From contig NZ_CP122958.1 of NCBI RefSeq assembly GCF_029854155.1, positions 248,001 through 312,000 of the forward strand: a DNA stretch of 64,000 bases, written 5' to 3'. The notes below the pieces were generated by a model that worked only from the letters and a program-made list of their open reading frames with translations, did no database searches and was not told the DNA's origin. Positions 26,872 through 36,740 of this stretch are shown piece by piece. Source of the DNA: Methanonatronarchaeum sp. AMET-Sl. Its GTDB lineage: Archaea; Halobacteriota; Methanonatronarchaeia; Methanonatronarchaeales; Methanonatronarchaeaceae. The position numbers and the translations under genes are program-made. The stretch's first letter is position 1. Each line of letters starts with the position of its first letter.

Positions 26872-27615
26872 ATGAGCTATATCGAATTCATCGGTCCACC
26901 AGGAACAGGGAAATCAAAAATACATCAAGAGCTAATAAAAAAAACTGATTTTTATGGAGGATTTAACGAAGATGGGTTAGAGAGAGCTTTTTTAAACGAT
27001 AAAATAGAATTAAAAGCCAACCATAAATTCAAACGCATATATAGGTTTTGCCCATCATCATTTAAGTCATTTTTTGATGACAAAATACTTCAATATTACA
27101 TTGGAGATATATGTTTCACTAATTTCATCTCAGAAAAACCAGGTTATCTAGAAATTATTAAAGATGGTCTAGAATCAGTAGCTGTTGAAAAGAAAAAAAT
27201 AATAAACTACCTAAAACATAATGCTGAAAAATATCAGCTCGGCATATCAACTAAACTTCCAAACGAAACTCTAGTTCTAGACGAAGGGTTTAGCCAAGGA
27301 AGTGTCTCTATATTGTGGAGAGAAAACAAAAGAAGGTTTTCCTTAAAAAAATATTTTGAAGTTGCTCCAACACCAGATAAAATAATCTACATAAACGCGC
27401 CAACTGACCTCTGCATCGAAAGACAGAGAAAAAGAGGAAATATAATTGTAGATAAAAATTATGGTACACCCCAAGAACTCCAAAAAAAACACGAAAAAGC
27501 ATGTAATGAAGTAGTGAACTACCTCGAAAAAAATGGTGTTGAAAAAATCCAAATAAAAAACAAAAACAAATCAATAAAGAAAAAAACCGATAAAATAAAG
27601 AAAAAACTTAAATAA
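26872..27615 (+). CDS. P-loop NTPase, kinase-like
   Basis: A 247-residue soluble protein with a Walker A motif GPPGTGKS (residues 8-15) at the very N-terminus. A region LVLDEGFSQGSVSI follows (Walker B-like DE), then IIYINAPTDLCIERQRKRG near 165-185, which is the nucleotide-kinase 'V-x-V-x3-P-x3-L-x2-R-x4-R' pattern. This is the arrangement of thymidylate-kinase-like and sulfotransferase/adenylylsulfate-kinase-like proteins often found in capsule loci. Substrate unknown. A GAGAG box precedes the ATG. The 3' end is Lys-rich from A-rich codons. Confidence 0.7.
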   Translation: MSYIEFIGPPGTGKSKIHQELIKKTDFYGGFNEDGLERAFLNDKIELKANHKFKRIYRFCPSSFKSFFDDKILQYYIGDICFTNFISEKPGYLEIIKDGLESVAVEKKKIINYLKHNAEKYQLGISTKLPNETLVLDEGFSQGSVSILWRENKRRFSLKKYFEVAPTPDKIIYINAPTDLCIERQRKRGNIIVDKNYGTPQELQKKHEKACNEVVNYLEKNGVEKIQIKNKNKSIKKKTDKIKKKLK

Positions 27616-28060
27616 ACAAACCAACCACCTCTCAACCACCCAAAATATCCTCAACAAAAAACCAAAAAAATAGACTTAGAAAACAGAGAATTCTAACCAC
27701 AAACCGATATACAAGATAAAAAACGAATCCACCAAGAAACATAAAAAAAATAGAGAAAAAGGAGAACCCCTTCCCCAAATACTCAATCCTGACATAACTA
27801 AAAATCTACAAAACAACCCAACCAACGCGAAACAGAAAAACCCAGATCAATAACTTCAAGGAAGAGGAGCCCTCCCCTTAATCCTTGATAGCCTCTATTC
27901 CATTTGAGGAGCCTAAAAATCGTTTAGGAACTGCAGACCCACCGCTTCTTTTATTCTATATAGCCTCTATAAACTCAACCCATAACCCTCTTTTTAGTTG
28001 TTGGGATAAAGAAGTTCACTTCTAGTTTAAAGAAGAGGTTTTGACCTATACCTAAGGTTT
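27616..28060. other. Intergenic region, no gene seen
   Basis: A-rich DNA after the kinase gene, then the 3' flank of the small minus-strand gene at 28061. Imperfect inverted repeats such as GAGGAGCCCTCCCC near 27862 could be terminators. Nothing else supported. Confidence 0.5.
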
Positions 28061-28237
28061 TTAGTTACCTGGTTCCGCATTTTCTAGTGCTTCTATCGCG
28101 GCGTCAGGCAGTTCTCCAGCTGCATCTTCAAGGGCAGCTTGAGCTGCTTCCGGCAGTTCTTCAAGCGCACCGGTTTCAGCAAGCAATATAATAAGTTCAA
28201 TAGCCTCCTCCTCAAACGGTACTCCAGCAAAACTCAT
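28061..28237 (-). CDS. 58-residue acidic, alanine-rich small protein
   Basis: A short gene with an excellent translation signal: GGAGGTGGG (28244-28252) six bases before the ATG at 28237, the best Shine-Dalgarno box in the window. The product begins MSFAGVPFEEEAIELIILLAE and continues with repeated ALEELPEAA / ALEDAAGELPDAA / ALENAEPG units that should form amphipathic helices. It is strongly acidic, has no cysteines and no membrane segment. No family is recognised. Composition is unlike the A/C-rich flanks, supporting real coding. It may be a regulator or part of a small complex. Confidence 0.7.
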   Translation of the reverse strand: MSFAGVPFEEEAIELIILLAETGALEELPEAAQAALEDAAGELPDAAIEALENAEPGN

Positions 28238-28604
28238 AAAAAACCCACCTCCTTAAATAAATTTAAATATTAAATCAACTAAAACCCTTCGATTCCACCC
28301 AACCACCAAAGACACTAAATACCTAATGACATCCCCCGTAAAAGAGGGAAGGCCTTAATCCTCAGTTGAAATAAAACATCAAAAAACCATAGAAAACCCC
28401 ACAAACCCCCAAAAATAAGACAAAGCCAGCTATAAATCACAAACCACACAACCAAACCAACATCAACTATGAAAACCAAACCATCTTCCTTCTGGAGATG
28501 AAACGTACCCCCCTCAATAGATATAAAAACCATATAACAGAATCTAAAACCTGCGAGGGCGAGCTCCCCGACCAACCGGAGTCAGGGGTGAAGCCCGACA
28601 CTCG

Positions 28605-28860
28605 GCCTAATGTTCCGTCTCCACGATAAATCGTTCAACAACTTCCTCCGACACCACACCCGTCGTTCCCACGTAGTACCCAACCTTCCAGAAACCACCT
28701 CCCAAAAATACGACTCCCGAATCTCAGGAGACCGCTCCAGCAAATGCTTCCCCGATTACGACTTGAACTGCCGAACAATATCTGCCGGACCATGCTTCGG
28801 GTCTGTTCAACGCGCCCGAGGCCGTTTACATGTAAGTTTATACCTTTACCTAACCAAAAC
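28605..28860 (-). mobile_element. Relic of an IS200/IS605 TnpA transposase
   Basis: Three minus-strand frames together give the C-terminal two thirds of a Y1 transposase. HVNGLGRVEQTRSMVRQILFG resembles 'HLFVxxxPxxSPxxIVRxLKG'. SGKHLLERSPEIRESYFW and GGGFWKVGYYVGTTGVVSEEVVERFIVETEH match the family's 'LWGxGFWxxxYFVxTxGxVSxExVxxYIExQ' end. Frameshifts separate the parts and the N-terminus with the HUH motif is missing. Just beyond the stop, GC-rich hairpin sequence (28540-28605) looks like the element's right end. From 28238 to 28540 I see no gene. Confidence 0.7.
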
Positions 28861-29035
28861 CTAACACAACAAAACACAAAAAAAGAGATCTACATTGAAG
28901 AACGGTGAATGGAACTCACCACTCCCATGCTAACTCCAAGATTGATTAGACTACATCCACACCAAACCTCAATGGAGTCCTTTCTCTTTAATTTTAAATA
29001 TAATAATTTGTTTTATTTTATAGGGTGTGAAATGG

Positions 29036-29455
29036 ATGAAGATTGCTGGTAAAAAGAAAATTATTGTTATTCTAGTTGTTGTTTTTCTGTCAACTGCATT
29101 CCTCTGTGGCTGTATACAGACAAATGGAGATAATGAAACAAATAGTGATAACGAGTTACCGGATAATGGTGATCTGGAGAAAACAGATGCTTATGTAGCT
29201 GATCACCAACCAGATGAATCCCGTTATGGCCCGGATTTTGAAGCAGAAGTAGTAAACCAAGCAAATGTTTCAGGCACCATTGAAGTCACTCTCTATTTTT
29301 ATGATGAAAACGATGACCCCATAGACACCGTAGTAAAGGAACTATCAATCGACAGCCAATCAACAGAAACTATAGAGTTCCACAACGTCGGGCTGCCAGA
29401 CAACACTGAATCATACGGCATAGAAGTTACAAAACAAGGCCATGAATACACATAA
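29036..29455 (+). CDS. Secreted lipoprotein with FxLYD-like domain
   Basis: A 139-residue predicted lipoprotein. A basic start (KIAGKKK), a hydrophobic segment and the lipobox FLCGC (lipidated Cys26) are followed by an Asn/Asp-rich linker. A ~90-residue beta domain follows with EAEVVNQANVSGTIEVTLYFYDEN, which resembles FxLYD/DUF3426-type domains. It should sit on the outer face of the membrane. I choose the ATG at 29036 because the AGGGTG box overlaps the GTG at 29027. No operon partner; the neighbouring epimerase has its own signals. Confidence 0.7.
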   Translation: MKIAGKKKIIVILVVVFLSTAFLCGCIQTNGDNETNSDNELPDNGDLEKTDAYVADHQPDESRYGPDFEAEVVNQANVSGTIEVTLYFYDENDDPIDTVVKELSIDSQSTETIEFHNVGLPDNTESYGIEVTKQGHEYT

Positions 29456-29742
29456 AACAACCAAAACAAAAAATAACCCCTCTATAACCATTTATAAGGT
29501 TTTAGATACGATAAATCCAGGCCCAATAGCTCTTTGAGTCTTTGAAAAACCCTTGAACAAAAAAATTATTGATACGGCCAGCTATCGACTCTACATACCC
29601 CTGTCTCCCAATTAATTCTTTTTAATCTATCTCTGTTTTAGTTTATTAGTTACCTAAATCCAGGTATTGGGTAGGGTATGTTAGGTAGGAATAGAGTTAA
29701 GTTTTTTTATAGGTATTATTTTGTTTGTTTGGTGATTTTTAT

Positions 29743-30729
29743 ATGGATGTTCTTGTTACTGGTGGTGCTGGATTCATTGGCTCTCACTTAACTATGGGTT
29801 TATTGGATAAGGGGTTGGATGTAGTTGTTCTCGATAACTTAAATGATTATTACTCTCCAGAAATCAAGGAAAAGAATCTTGAGTTATGTAGAGATAGGGC
29901 AAATGAAACCGATGGTGGACTAGAGTTTATAGAGGGAGATGTCAGAAATCGGGATTTGGTTGAGGGGGTTTTTGGTAGGTTTGGTTTTGATGTTGTTTTT
30001 CATGAGGCTGCTCAAGCTGGTGTCCGATATTCGGTTGAGAATCCTTTGGAGCCGGATAGAGTGAATGTGGAGGGAACCCTCAACCTACTGGAAGCATCTG
30101 TTGACTATGGTGTGGGTCGCTTCATAAACGCTTCTTCTTCCTCTGTATATGGTGAAACCGAGTACCTGCCGTTCGATGAAAAACACCCTAAAACACCCCG
30201 AAGTCCCTACGGTGTCAGCAAACTGGCCAGCGAACAATACACCAGGGTATACCACGAACTCTACGACATCAACACAATCTCCCTCCGATACTTCACCGTC
30301 TATGGACCAAGGATGCGGCCAGACATGGCTATCTCAAACTTCACAAAAAACTGCCTAAACCAAAAACCACCCCAAATATACGGAGACGGCCAACAAACCA
30401 GAGACTTCACCTACATCGACGACGTCGTAAAAGCCAACCTAAAACTACTCGACAACAAAAAAGGATACGGAGAACCCATCAACATAGGCTCCAACCAAAA
30501 CATAACAATAGAACAACTCGCACAAAAAATAATAGACATAACCGGATACCAAGGAAAACCCAAATACACAAACAAGAAAAAAGGAGACGCCCGACACACC
30601 TACGCAGACATAACAAAAGCCAAACAAAAAATAAACTACCAACCAACAACCACCCTACAACAAGGACTAAAAAAATACAAAAAATGGCTAAAAAACAACA
30701 AAAACTGGTACAAACCACAAAAACCATAA
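29743..30729 (+). CDS. NAD-dependent epimerase, UDP-glucuronate 4-epimerase-like
   Basis: A 328-residue extended SDR enzyme. GGAGFIGSH is at residues 7-15. DNLNDYYSPEIKEKNL, typical of UDP-glucuronate 4-epimerases, follows. SSSSVYGETE and the catalytic YGVSK (SPYGVSKLASEQY) are intact. It would act on the UDP-hexuronate made by the dehydrogenase at 1103. The ATG at 29743 follows GGTGAT. The first half has ordinary codon use; from about 30180 the coding strand becomes almost free of G and T at third positions, and the protein ends in a Lys/Asn/Pro-rich tail. It is a paralogue of the epimerase at 187. Confidence 0.9.
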   Translation: MDVLVTGGAGFIGSHLTMGLLDKGLDVVVLDNLNDYYSPEIKEKNLELCRDRANETDGGLEFIEGDVRNRDLVEGVFGRFGFDVVFHEAAQAGVRYSVENPLEPDRVNVEGTLNLLEASVDYGVGRFINASSSSVYGETEYLPFDEKHPKTPRSPYGVSKLASEQYTRVYHELYDINTISLRYFTVYGPRMRPDMAISNFTKNCLNQKPPQIYGDGQQTRDFTYIDDVVKANLKLLDNKKGYGEPINIGSNQNITIEQLAQKIIDITGYQGKPKYTNKKKGDARHTYADITKAKQKINYQPTTTLQQGLKKYKKWLKNNKNWYKPQKP

Positions 30730-30751
30730 AAAACCCAAAAACACCCCAATC

Positions 30752-30760
30752 CTTATAAAA
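30752..30760 (+). promoter_or_regulatory. TATA box of the pilin gene
   Basis: CTTATAAAA lies about 32 bases before the ATG at 30792, giving a near-leaderless transcript. Confidence 0.5.
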
Positions 30761-30791
30761 AGTAACAAAGAGAAACATTGAATGTGTAAAA

Positions 30792-31301
30792 ATGAAACAG
30801 ACATTAAAACAGAAAATAAAAAAAGAAGACGGTGTATCCCCCGTCATAGGCGTCATACTAATGGTCGCCATCGTCGTCCTACTAGCCGCAATCGTCGCCG
30901 CATTCGTATTCGGAGTAGTCACAATACCAGAACCAACACCACAAGCAGCAACCACAATCGACGACGCAACATGGGATGGTGATACTTTAGAGTTGACTTT
31001 ACTACATCAATCTGGAGCATCACTAGCAGCTGACGACACAAAAGTAATAGTAACAGCCTGGAATGATGAAGAGGACTCTCCATTTACTGCTGAACGCCTA
31101 CTATCAGATTTAGAAGATGAGTTTAATGCAGGCGATTCTTGGTCAACAGGTGAAAGAATAACTCTATCGATAGAAGACGATGATTGGGATTTAGATGATG
31201 ACGGGCCTAATCAGGTTGAGGTGCGGTTGATTGATGTACCTTCTGAAGGTACGATCAGTGTGATGACAACCACCAACATAATAGACACAACAGAGGATTA
31301 A
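30792..31301 (+). CDS. Type IV pilin-like protein (Pilin_N)
   Basis: A 169-residue prepilin. The N-terminus carries a short basic leader (KIKKEDG) followed by VSPVIGVILMVAIVVLLAAIVAAFVFG, the archaeal Pilin_N signature (formerly DUF1628), with cleavage expected after Gly14. The mature domain of ~130 residues is acidic and beta-rich (DDDWDLDDDGPNQ), as in salt-adapted surface proteins. It would be processed by PibD and assembled into an adhesion pilus. It has its own promoter and a hairpin terminator, so it is a single-gene unit. The 571-residue pilin-like protein downstream shares the same leader. Confidence 0.8.
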   Translation: MKQTLKQKIKKEDGVSPVIGVILMVAIVVLLAAIVAAFVFGVVTIPEPTPQAATTIDDATWDGDTLELTLLHQSGASLAADDTKVIVTAWNDEEDSPFTAERLLSDLEDEFNAGDSWSTGERITLSIEDDDWDLDDDGPNQVEVRLIDVPSEGTISVMTTTNIIDTTED

Positions 31302-31361
31302 TAAACTGATTATGACGGTTGATGGGTTGGTTGCCTGTTTGGTTTGTTAGAATCGTTTATT

Positions 31362-31384
31362 GAGGGGGTTTTTCCCTCTTTTTT
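31362..31384 (+). terminator. Terminator of the pilin gene
   Basis: GAGGG (31362-31366) pairs with CCCTC (31374-31378) around a GTTTTTT-type loop and is followed directly by a T-run to 31384. Confidence 0.65.
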
Positions 31385-31689
31385 ATCTATTTTTTTGAAT
31401 CTTTTTTTTTGTTCTTTGAGGTTTGTGATTGATTTCTTTTTTTTCGGGTTTTATGTATTTTGGATGGTTTATTAGGTTTTTATATAGATTATTATTTTTA
31501 TTATTTTATTATTAGTATAGTAGGAATCGAGTCTTTGGAGATTGCGAAGTTTTTTAATGATTTATGGTATTGGGTTTATAGAGCCTAAAAAAGATTTAGA
31601 AAAAACTAAGAGCCGACATATAAAAAACCCGATAATCAACTTAATAAATAATAAATATAGAGATAAAACCAATAAAAACTAAAAATACG

Positions 31690-31851
31690 CTAGTTAAAAA
31701 AAATCATATAGTCAAGCCAGTAATTAACTTCATATAAAGTGCCATTACCACAGTTAAACCAGTTATCATTGTGGTCTAGATACGTATTTAGAGTAAAAAC
31801 TAATGCCAGACCTAAAACAAGCAGTATTAAAGCAATAGACAATTCAGCCAC
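31690..31851 (-). CDS. Possible 53-residue membrane protein or fragment
   Basis: From a GTG at 31851 the frame reads AELSIALILLVLGLALVFTL, one clear membrane helix, then LDHNDNWFNCGNGTLYEVNYW, a polar tail. The frame stays open 23 codons further upstream with another hydrophobic stretch (FIIFIICFV) but without a start, directly after a TAA. There is no Shine-Dalgarno box. It is either a short gene or the end of a decayed membrane protein. Confidence 0.3.
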   Translation of the reverse strand: MAELSIALILLVLGLALVFTLNTYLDHNDNWFNCGNGTLYEVNYWLDYMIFFN

Positions 31852-32232
31852 AAAACAAATGATGAATATGATGAATCTTATTTTGCTTGTTTTAATCAGC
31901 CTGTAGCGTACTTAAACACTAGATAAAACTATATCTACAGTTAAAATACCTGATGAATTTAAAACTTAGATATAGGTATTAAGTGTATAAAAAGACGTTA
32001 ATTGGAAGAATCTACAAAAAAGACAAAGCACTCATACTGACATAAAAACCAAATCAAATAAAGATTAAAACGGTAATTTCGACCAATATGATTAACAGGA
32101 GAACCTGAACAGGTGGAGGTTAATGCGATGGATACTACATTCCAAGGGTACAATAAGGAATTATAACCATCAAGATAACAATCATCTGAGAAAAACCCAA
32201 ATCCATTTAAAAAATTGGATAGAGGTCTAAAT

Positions 32233-32268
32233 AAATGCGGATATTTTTTTAAATGCGGATATTTTTTT
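32233..32268. repeat. 18-base tandem duplication
   Basis: Two perfect copies of AAATGCGGATATTTTTTT in direct tandem (32233-32250 and 32251-32268). The origin is probably slippage; a regulatory role is not excluded. Confidence 0.85.
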
Positions 32269-32464
32269 AATCCTTATCTCTTACTTCCAAACCCTTTTTT
32301 ACATATCTAATAATTTAAGATTTATTCTATAAATTAGATTTCTTTAATTTTGATTTAATCTATATTTTAAGTGATTTAGGCTTTATTTAATGGTTTTTAG
32401 ATTTAAAGAGGGATATAGATACTTTAAATCTAAAAATAATTCAAGAACGGTATATGATTAAATA

Positions 32465-34180
32465 TCAATTTGGTTGACCAAACACTATTTCTCCGTTATA
32501 GGATTTATTTTGATGGTCTCTTTCTATTTCTATCGTTACTTTTCCATCGTCCCTATTGATTTCAGTAATATCCATACTGGGATCTATTGTTATCACAGTG
32601 TTTTCATTACTTTCTATGTCATAGTCAGGGTCTTGATCGCCTGTATATTCTAAATTTAATGTTACGTTGTTTGTATTAGCCCATATTTTTTCTACTCTAT
32701 CTGTTTCTTCAATTTCATCGCCATCCTCATCATCTTCTTTGATTATTATATCATATGGGTCTTCCTCTGCCTCTTCAACAGTTACTGTTGATGTATCAGT
32801 TATTTCATTACCATCTGCATCTTCTGCACTGAATTCTATTGTATATTCATCTGCAGTTTCTTCGTTGAATGTGAATGTTGCTATACCCTCTGTATCAGTT
32901 GTCTCAGTATCTCCAGTTTCTATGCCATTGAGTCCGTCATCTTCTTCAACACTTATCTCTATGCCTTCAATAGGCTCACCTTCGTAATATGCTGTAACTG
33001 TTATTTCTCCGTTTTCACCGGCTGTAATTGTAACGTCATCCGCTTCTATTGAATCAACATTTGCTGGTTCAACAGTTATTGTTGATGTATTTTGTATGTC
33101 TGGGTCTTCTGCACTGAATTCTATTGTATATTCACCTTCATCGTCACTGTAGATATCTTCAAATGTGGCTGCACCATCTTCAGTATCCAGTTCGTCTGTT
33201 TCACTTATACCTTCAAGACCTTCTTCTACAGAGTCAACTGTTACGGTTTCATCATCAACGAGGTTACCAAATTCATCAGTTACTGTAACCGTTATATCTC
33301 CAGTTGTTTCAGGTTCCAAAACAAGATCAGGTGTTTCTATCTCTGCTACATCTGCTGGTTCAACAGTTAGAGAATCACTTGCTTGGGTTACTTCATCTGC
33401 ATCAGCTGTAATTGTATGTTCATCATCTGCTAAAGTAATAATGTCTTCATCAATTTCTGCAGTGTATTCTCCATCTTCATTTAATTGAACTATATTTTCA
33501 GTATAAACTTCTTCATCCTGGGTTCCGGAAATTATTTTAAAATCTGTTAGGTCTTGGTCCGCCACCCGATCACCATCTTCGTCATACACTGTAACCGTTA
33601 CATCCAAGCTATCACCAGCAGTTAGTGGATCTTCACTAAAAGATGTTATCTCAACTTCGAAATCTGGTTGATCATAAACCACCTCTTCAGATACATCTGA
33701 ATTTAGAGCTTGGATCGTATTACCTGTAGGAGTATGTATTATCCAGACCTCTACTTCAACTATATCTCCCTGAATCTCCCCAAAATACTGTTCCAGGTCA
33801 TCAAGGTCAAATATTTTATTTATTTCCTGGCCTGCAGTCCAACTTTCCTCTCCATCCAGCCATTCAGATAGATCGAACTGCTCCGCATAACTATTCTGCT
33901 CACTATCATAAACTGTAACCGAGGTATGAACGTCCTCACTATCGATTGGGCTACCCATCCGATGAAAAAGAGATACACTAACCAACTCTACCTCTCCATC
34001 CTCATTAACTTGGACGTTTGGTTCTTCAATTGAGATTTCGGCAAGAGGTTCACGCTCCAATGATAATTCAACGAAAACAAAAGTAGAGACCATTCCAGCT
34101 AAAACTACAACTATCCCTACCATCAAAATAACACCGATCACGGGGCTAACACCCCTCTCACCACCGAAGAACCCAACCAT
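32465..34180 (-). CDS. Large surface protein: pilin leader plus Ig-like repeats
   Basis: A 571-residue, very acidic protein. Residues 1-35 are a prepilin signal (GERGVSPVIGVILMVGIVVVLAGM), with cleavage expected near Gly10. A ~130-residue pilin-like domain follows, related to the 30792 pilin. From about residue 180 there are three or four Ig-like/invasin-type repeats of 85-100 residues (DSLDVTVTVYDEDG, GDITVTVTDEFGN, GEITVTAYYEGEP), two sharing EYTIEFSAED. A final domain follows. Archaeal pilins are usually 120-250 aa, so this is an adhesin built on a pilin head, perhaps a tip or minor subunit. Confidence 0.8.
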   Translation of the reverse strand: MVGFFGGERGVSPVIGVILMVGIVVVLAGMVSTFVFVELSLEREPLAEISIEEPNVQVNEDGEVELVSVSLFHRMGSPIDSEDVHTSVTVYDSEQNSYAEQFDLSEWLDGEESWTAGQEINKIFDLDDLEQYFGEIQGDIVEVEVWIIHTPTGNTIQALNSDVSEEVVYDQPDFEVEITSFSEDPLTAGDSLDVTVTVYDEDGDRVADQDLTDFKIISGTQDEEVYTENIVQLNEDGEYTAEIDEDIITLADDEHTITADADEVTQASDSLTVEPADVAEIETPDLVLEPETTGDITVTVTDEFGNLVDDETVTVDSVEEGLEGISETDELDTEDGAATFEDIYSDDEGEYTIEFSAEDPDIQNTSTITVEPANVDSIEADDVTITAGENGEITVTAYYEGEPIEGIEISVEEDDGLNGIETGDTETTDTEGIATFTFNEETADEYTIEFSAEDADGNEITDTSTVTVEEAEEDPYDIIIKEDDEDGDEIEETDRVEKIWANTNNVTLNLEYTGDQDPDYDIESNENTVITIDPSMDITEINRDDGKVTIEIERDHQNKSYNGEIVFGQPN

Positions 34181-34645
34181 AAAAACCCTAATAAAGAATG
34201 GAACACCATATAACTTTAGATTTACCCAAAAAACTGACTACTAAAAAAACTAGCGAGCCAGATAAAAAACCACCTAAAAAACTGTATAAACAGAAAAAAA
34301 GACAAAAAACCTGTGATTTATTCTGTGATTTATTAATAGTATACGGTATTTCAATCCTCCAAGAATAAAGTTTTTAAATCACTACCTTTCTAATTCCATT
34401 ACCTCCTATCCCAATACCATAAATTAAAGTTATTTTTCAGGAAAATATCCAGGTATTTAGATATAAAGCAATCTAAAACAACCTAAATCGATATAAAGGA
34501 TAATAAAATATATTTACGGTTTTTAATGTTTTTAAAAATTATAAATATTAATTAAAGCGTGTATCCTTGGTTTTTTCATTTTTGATAAACGCTAAACGGG
34601 TTTATATACCAAAATAAACTTCTTTTGTAGTAGGTGTATAGAGAC
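34181..34645. other. Divergent intergenic region before the archaellins
   Basis: Holds the promoters of the large pilin gene (left) and the archaellin operon (right). AT-rich, with duplicated TGTGATTTATT near 34313-34333. No gene is seen. Confidence 0.5.
34601..34610 (+). promoter_or_regulatory. TATA box of the archaellin operon
   Basis: TTTATATACC, preceded by a purine-rich AAACGGG (possible BRE), lies about 45 bases before the ATG at 34646. This is one of the clearest archaeal promoters in the window and fits a highly expressed gene with a short leader carrying AGGTG. Confidence 0.65.
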
Positions 34646-35266
<621 letters not shown>

Positions 35267-35286
35267 AAAATGGAGTGTAAAACAAA

Positions 35287-36306
35287 ATGAATAAAATACA
35301 GAGTTTTTTTGAAGCAGAAGAAGGTCAGGTCGGAATCGGAACACTGATCGTCTTCATAGCCATGGTCCTAGTAGCAGCAATAGCCGCCGCAGTACTAATC
35401 AACACAGCCGGATACCTACAAGAACAAGCAACCAGAACAGGAGAAGAAAGCACAGCCGCAGTATCAGACGGACTAGAAGTAGGAACAATAACAGGAGAAA
35501 TACAAAACAACATACTAAAAATCGAGACTATTAACGAACAACATATAATGGACCTTAGTGGCACGGATTGGAGCGTTGATGAAGATGATACTACTGTTGA
35601 GATTGTTGATGATAGAAAAGTTCACTTCGAAGTAACCATAACCGGTAATGGAGAAGAAATAAATGATGTTGCCGCCACTCTTTCAGTATTCGACGATACT
35701 AATGATTATGAAGTAGAAGTAGCAGAAGAAACCGAAGTCACTCTTAGCAGTGAAGACGATGAGGTTACTTTAGTGGGTGCTTGGATGCCTGACGCTGATG
35801 AAGAAGTTGAGGTCGAAGACAGCCCGTTTGATGTCAAAATAGATGTCGATGGAGATTCAGATGATACTACAGATTCAGAGGATGATACTATAGTGGTTGT
35901 TGAAGAGGATATTGATCGTGCGGTTACTCAGGTTAGTATGAATGTTGAGTTGAAGCCTGGTAGCTCTAACCTCGACTTGTCTGTGGTGACTATTGATTAC
36001 GTCGATGATAGTGTTGCTACTACGTTGACTTATGGCGGTAACAACGGTGACCTTGGTGCTATCGAAGGTGATGGTGAGTTTGTTGTAGATCCTATATATG
36101 ATCAGGATGGTTCGATTGACTCGGATAAGGTCATGACTAGTAGCCAGGATGTTGCTCAGATATGGATTGATTCCTATGGACTGACAGATGGCCTGCAAAC
36201 AGGTGAAAGTGCTGACATAGTTATAACACCAGGTGATGGTTCAGAAGCTTACGCAACACTTGTTGTACCAAACACACTCACAGGACTAGACGTAGTAGGG
36301 CTCTAA
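35287..36306 (+). CDS. Archaellin 2, with a large acidic insertion
   Basis: A 339-residue archaellin. The first ~75 codons are almost identical in DNA to archaellin 1, and the last ~40 bases are identical as well. Between them lies an extra ~130-residue acidic domain (from about residue 80 to 215, rich in Asp/Glu, for example [21 protein letters not shown]) not found in archaellin 1. The rest ([23 protein letters not shown] onward) aligns with it. The insertion probably makes a surface-exposed loop. Codon use changes from A/C-rich (5') to G/T-rich (35890-36130), an unusual internal switch. Confidence 0.92.
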   Translation: MNKIQSFFEAEEGQVGIGTLIVFIAMVLVAAIAAAVLINTAGYLQEQATRTGEESTAAVSDGLEVGTITGEIQNNILKIETINEQHIMDLSGTDWSVDEDDTTVEIVDDRKVHFEVTITGNGEEINDVAATLSVFDDTNDYEVEVAEETEVTLSSEDDEVTLVGAWMPDADEEVEVEDSPFDVKIDVDGDSDDTTDSEDDTIVVVEEDIDRAVTQVSMNVELKPGSSNLDLSVVTIDYVDDSVATTLTYGGNNGDLGAIEGDGEFVVDPIYDQDGSIDSDKVMTSSQDVAQIWIDSYGLTDGLQTGESADIVITPGDGSEAYATLVVPNTLTGLDVVGL

Positions 36307-36337
36307 AAAACACATGTAAAAACGCTGAAATATATTG

Positions 36338-36379
36338 TTGGTTGGATTAACCCCCAACCACACAACCCTCCCTTTTTTT
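36338..36379 (+). terminator. Terminator after the archaellin operon
   Basis: GGTTGG (36340-36345) pairs with CCAACC (36354-36359), and a seven-T run follows at 36373-36379. The rest of the gap to 36740 is AT-rich without a gene. Confidence 0.6.
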
Positions 36380-36740
36380 ATTAACTACCTTTTCCTTGAA
36401 TCCTGTGTTTATCCAAATTGATTTTAATTTAAACATCCTCAACCACTTATCCCATCATATCTCCAGATAACATTGTCGAGATGGTTTGTATGGCCTAAAA
36501 ATCATTTATTGCTCAATATAGACCTATCGGATAGCTTTTAAATTCAAAAATAGTTTTTTCAGTTAAAAAATACATAATATAAACCATATAACTACAGATA
36601 TTTCACTTAAAAATATATGTCGGGAACTTGTTTGGGTTAAGTTAGATAGGTGTTTAATTTCAATTAGATAGGGTTGGTTTTTTTGGTTTTTAGGTGGTGT
36701 TTTTAAGTCATTGGGTCTGTGTTTTCGGTATTTTTATGTT

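Larger units (their letters stand above)
31385..32464. other. 1.08-kb intergenic region between pilin genes
   Basis: Mostly AT-rich. It holds a possible small minus-strand membrane ORF (31690-31851) and an 18-base tandem repeat at 32233-32268. Nothing else is supported. Confidence 0.5.
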
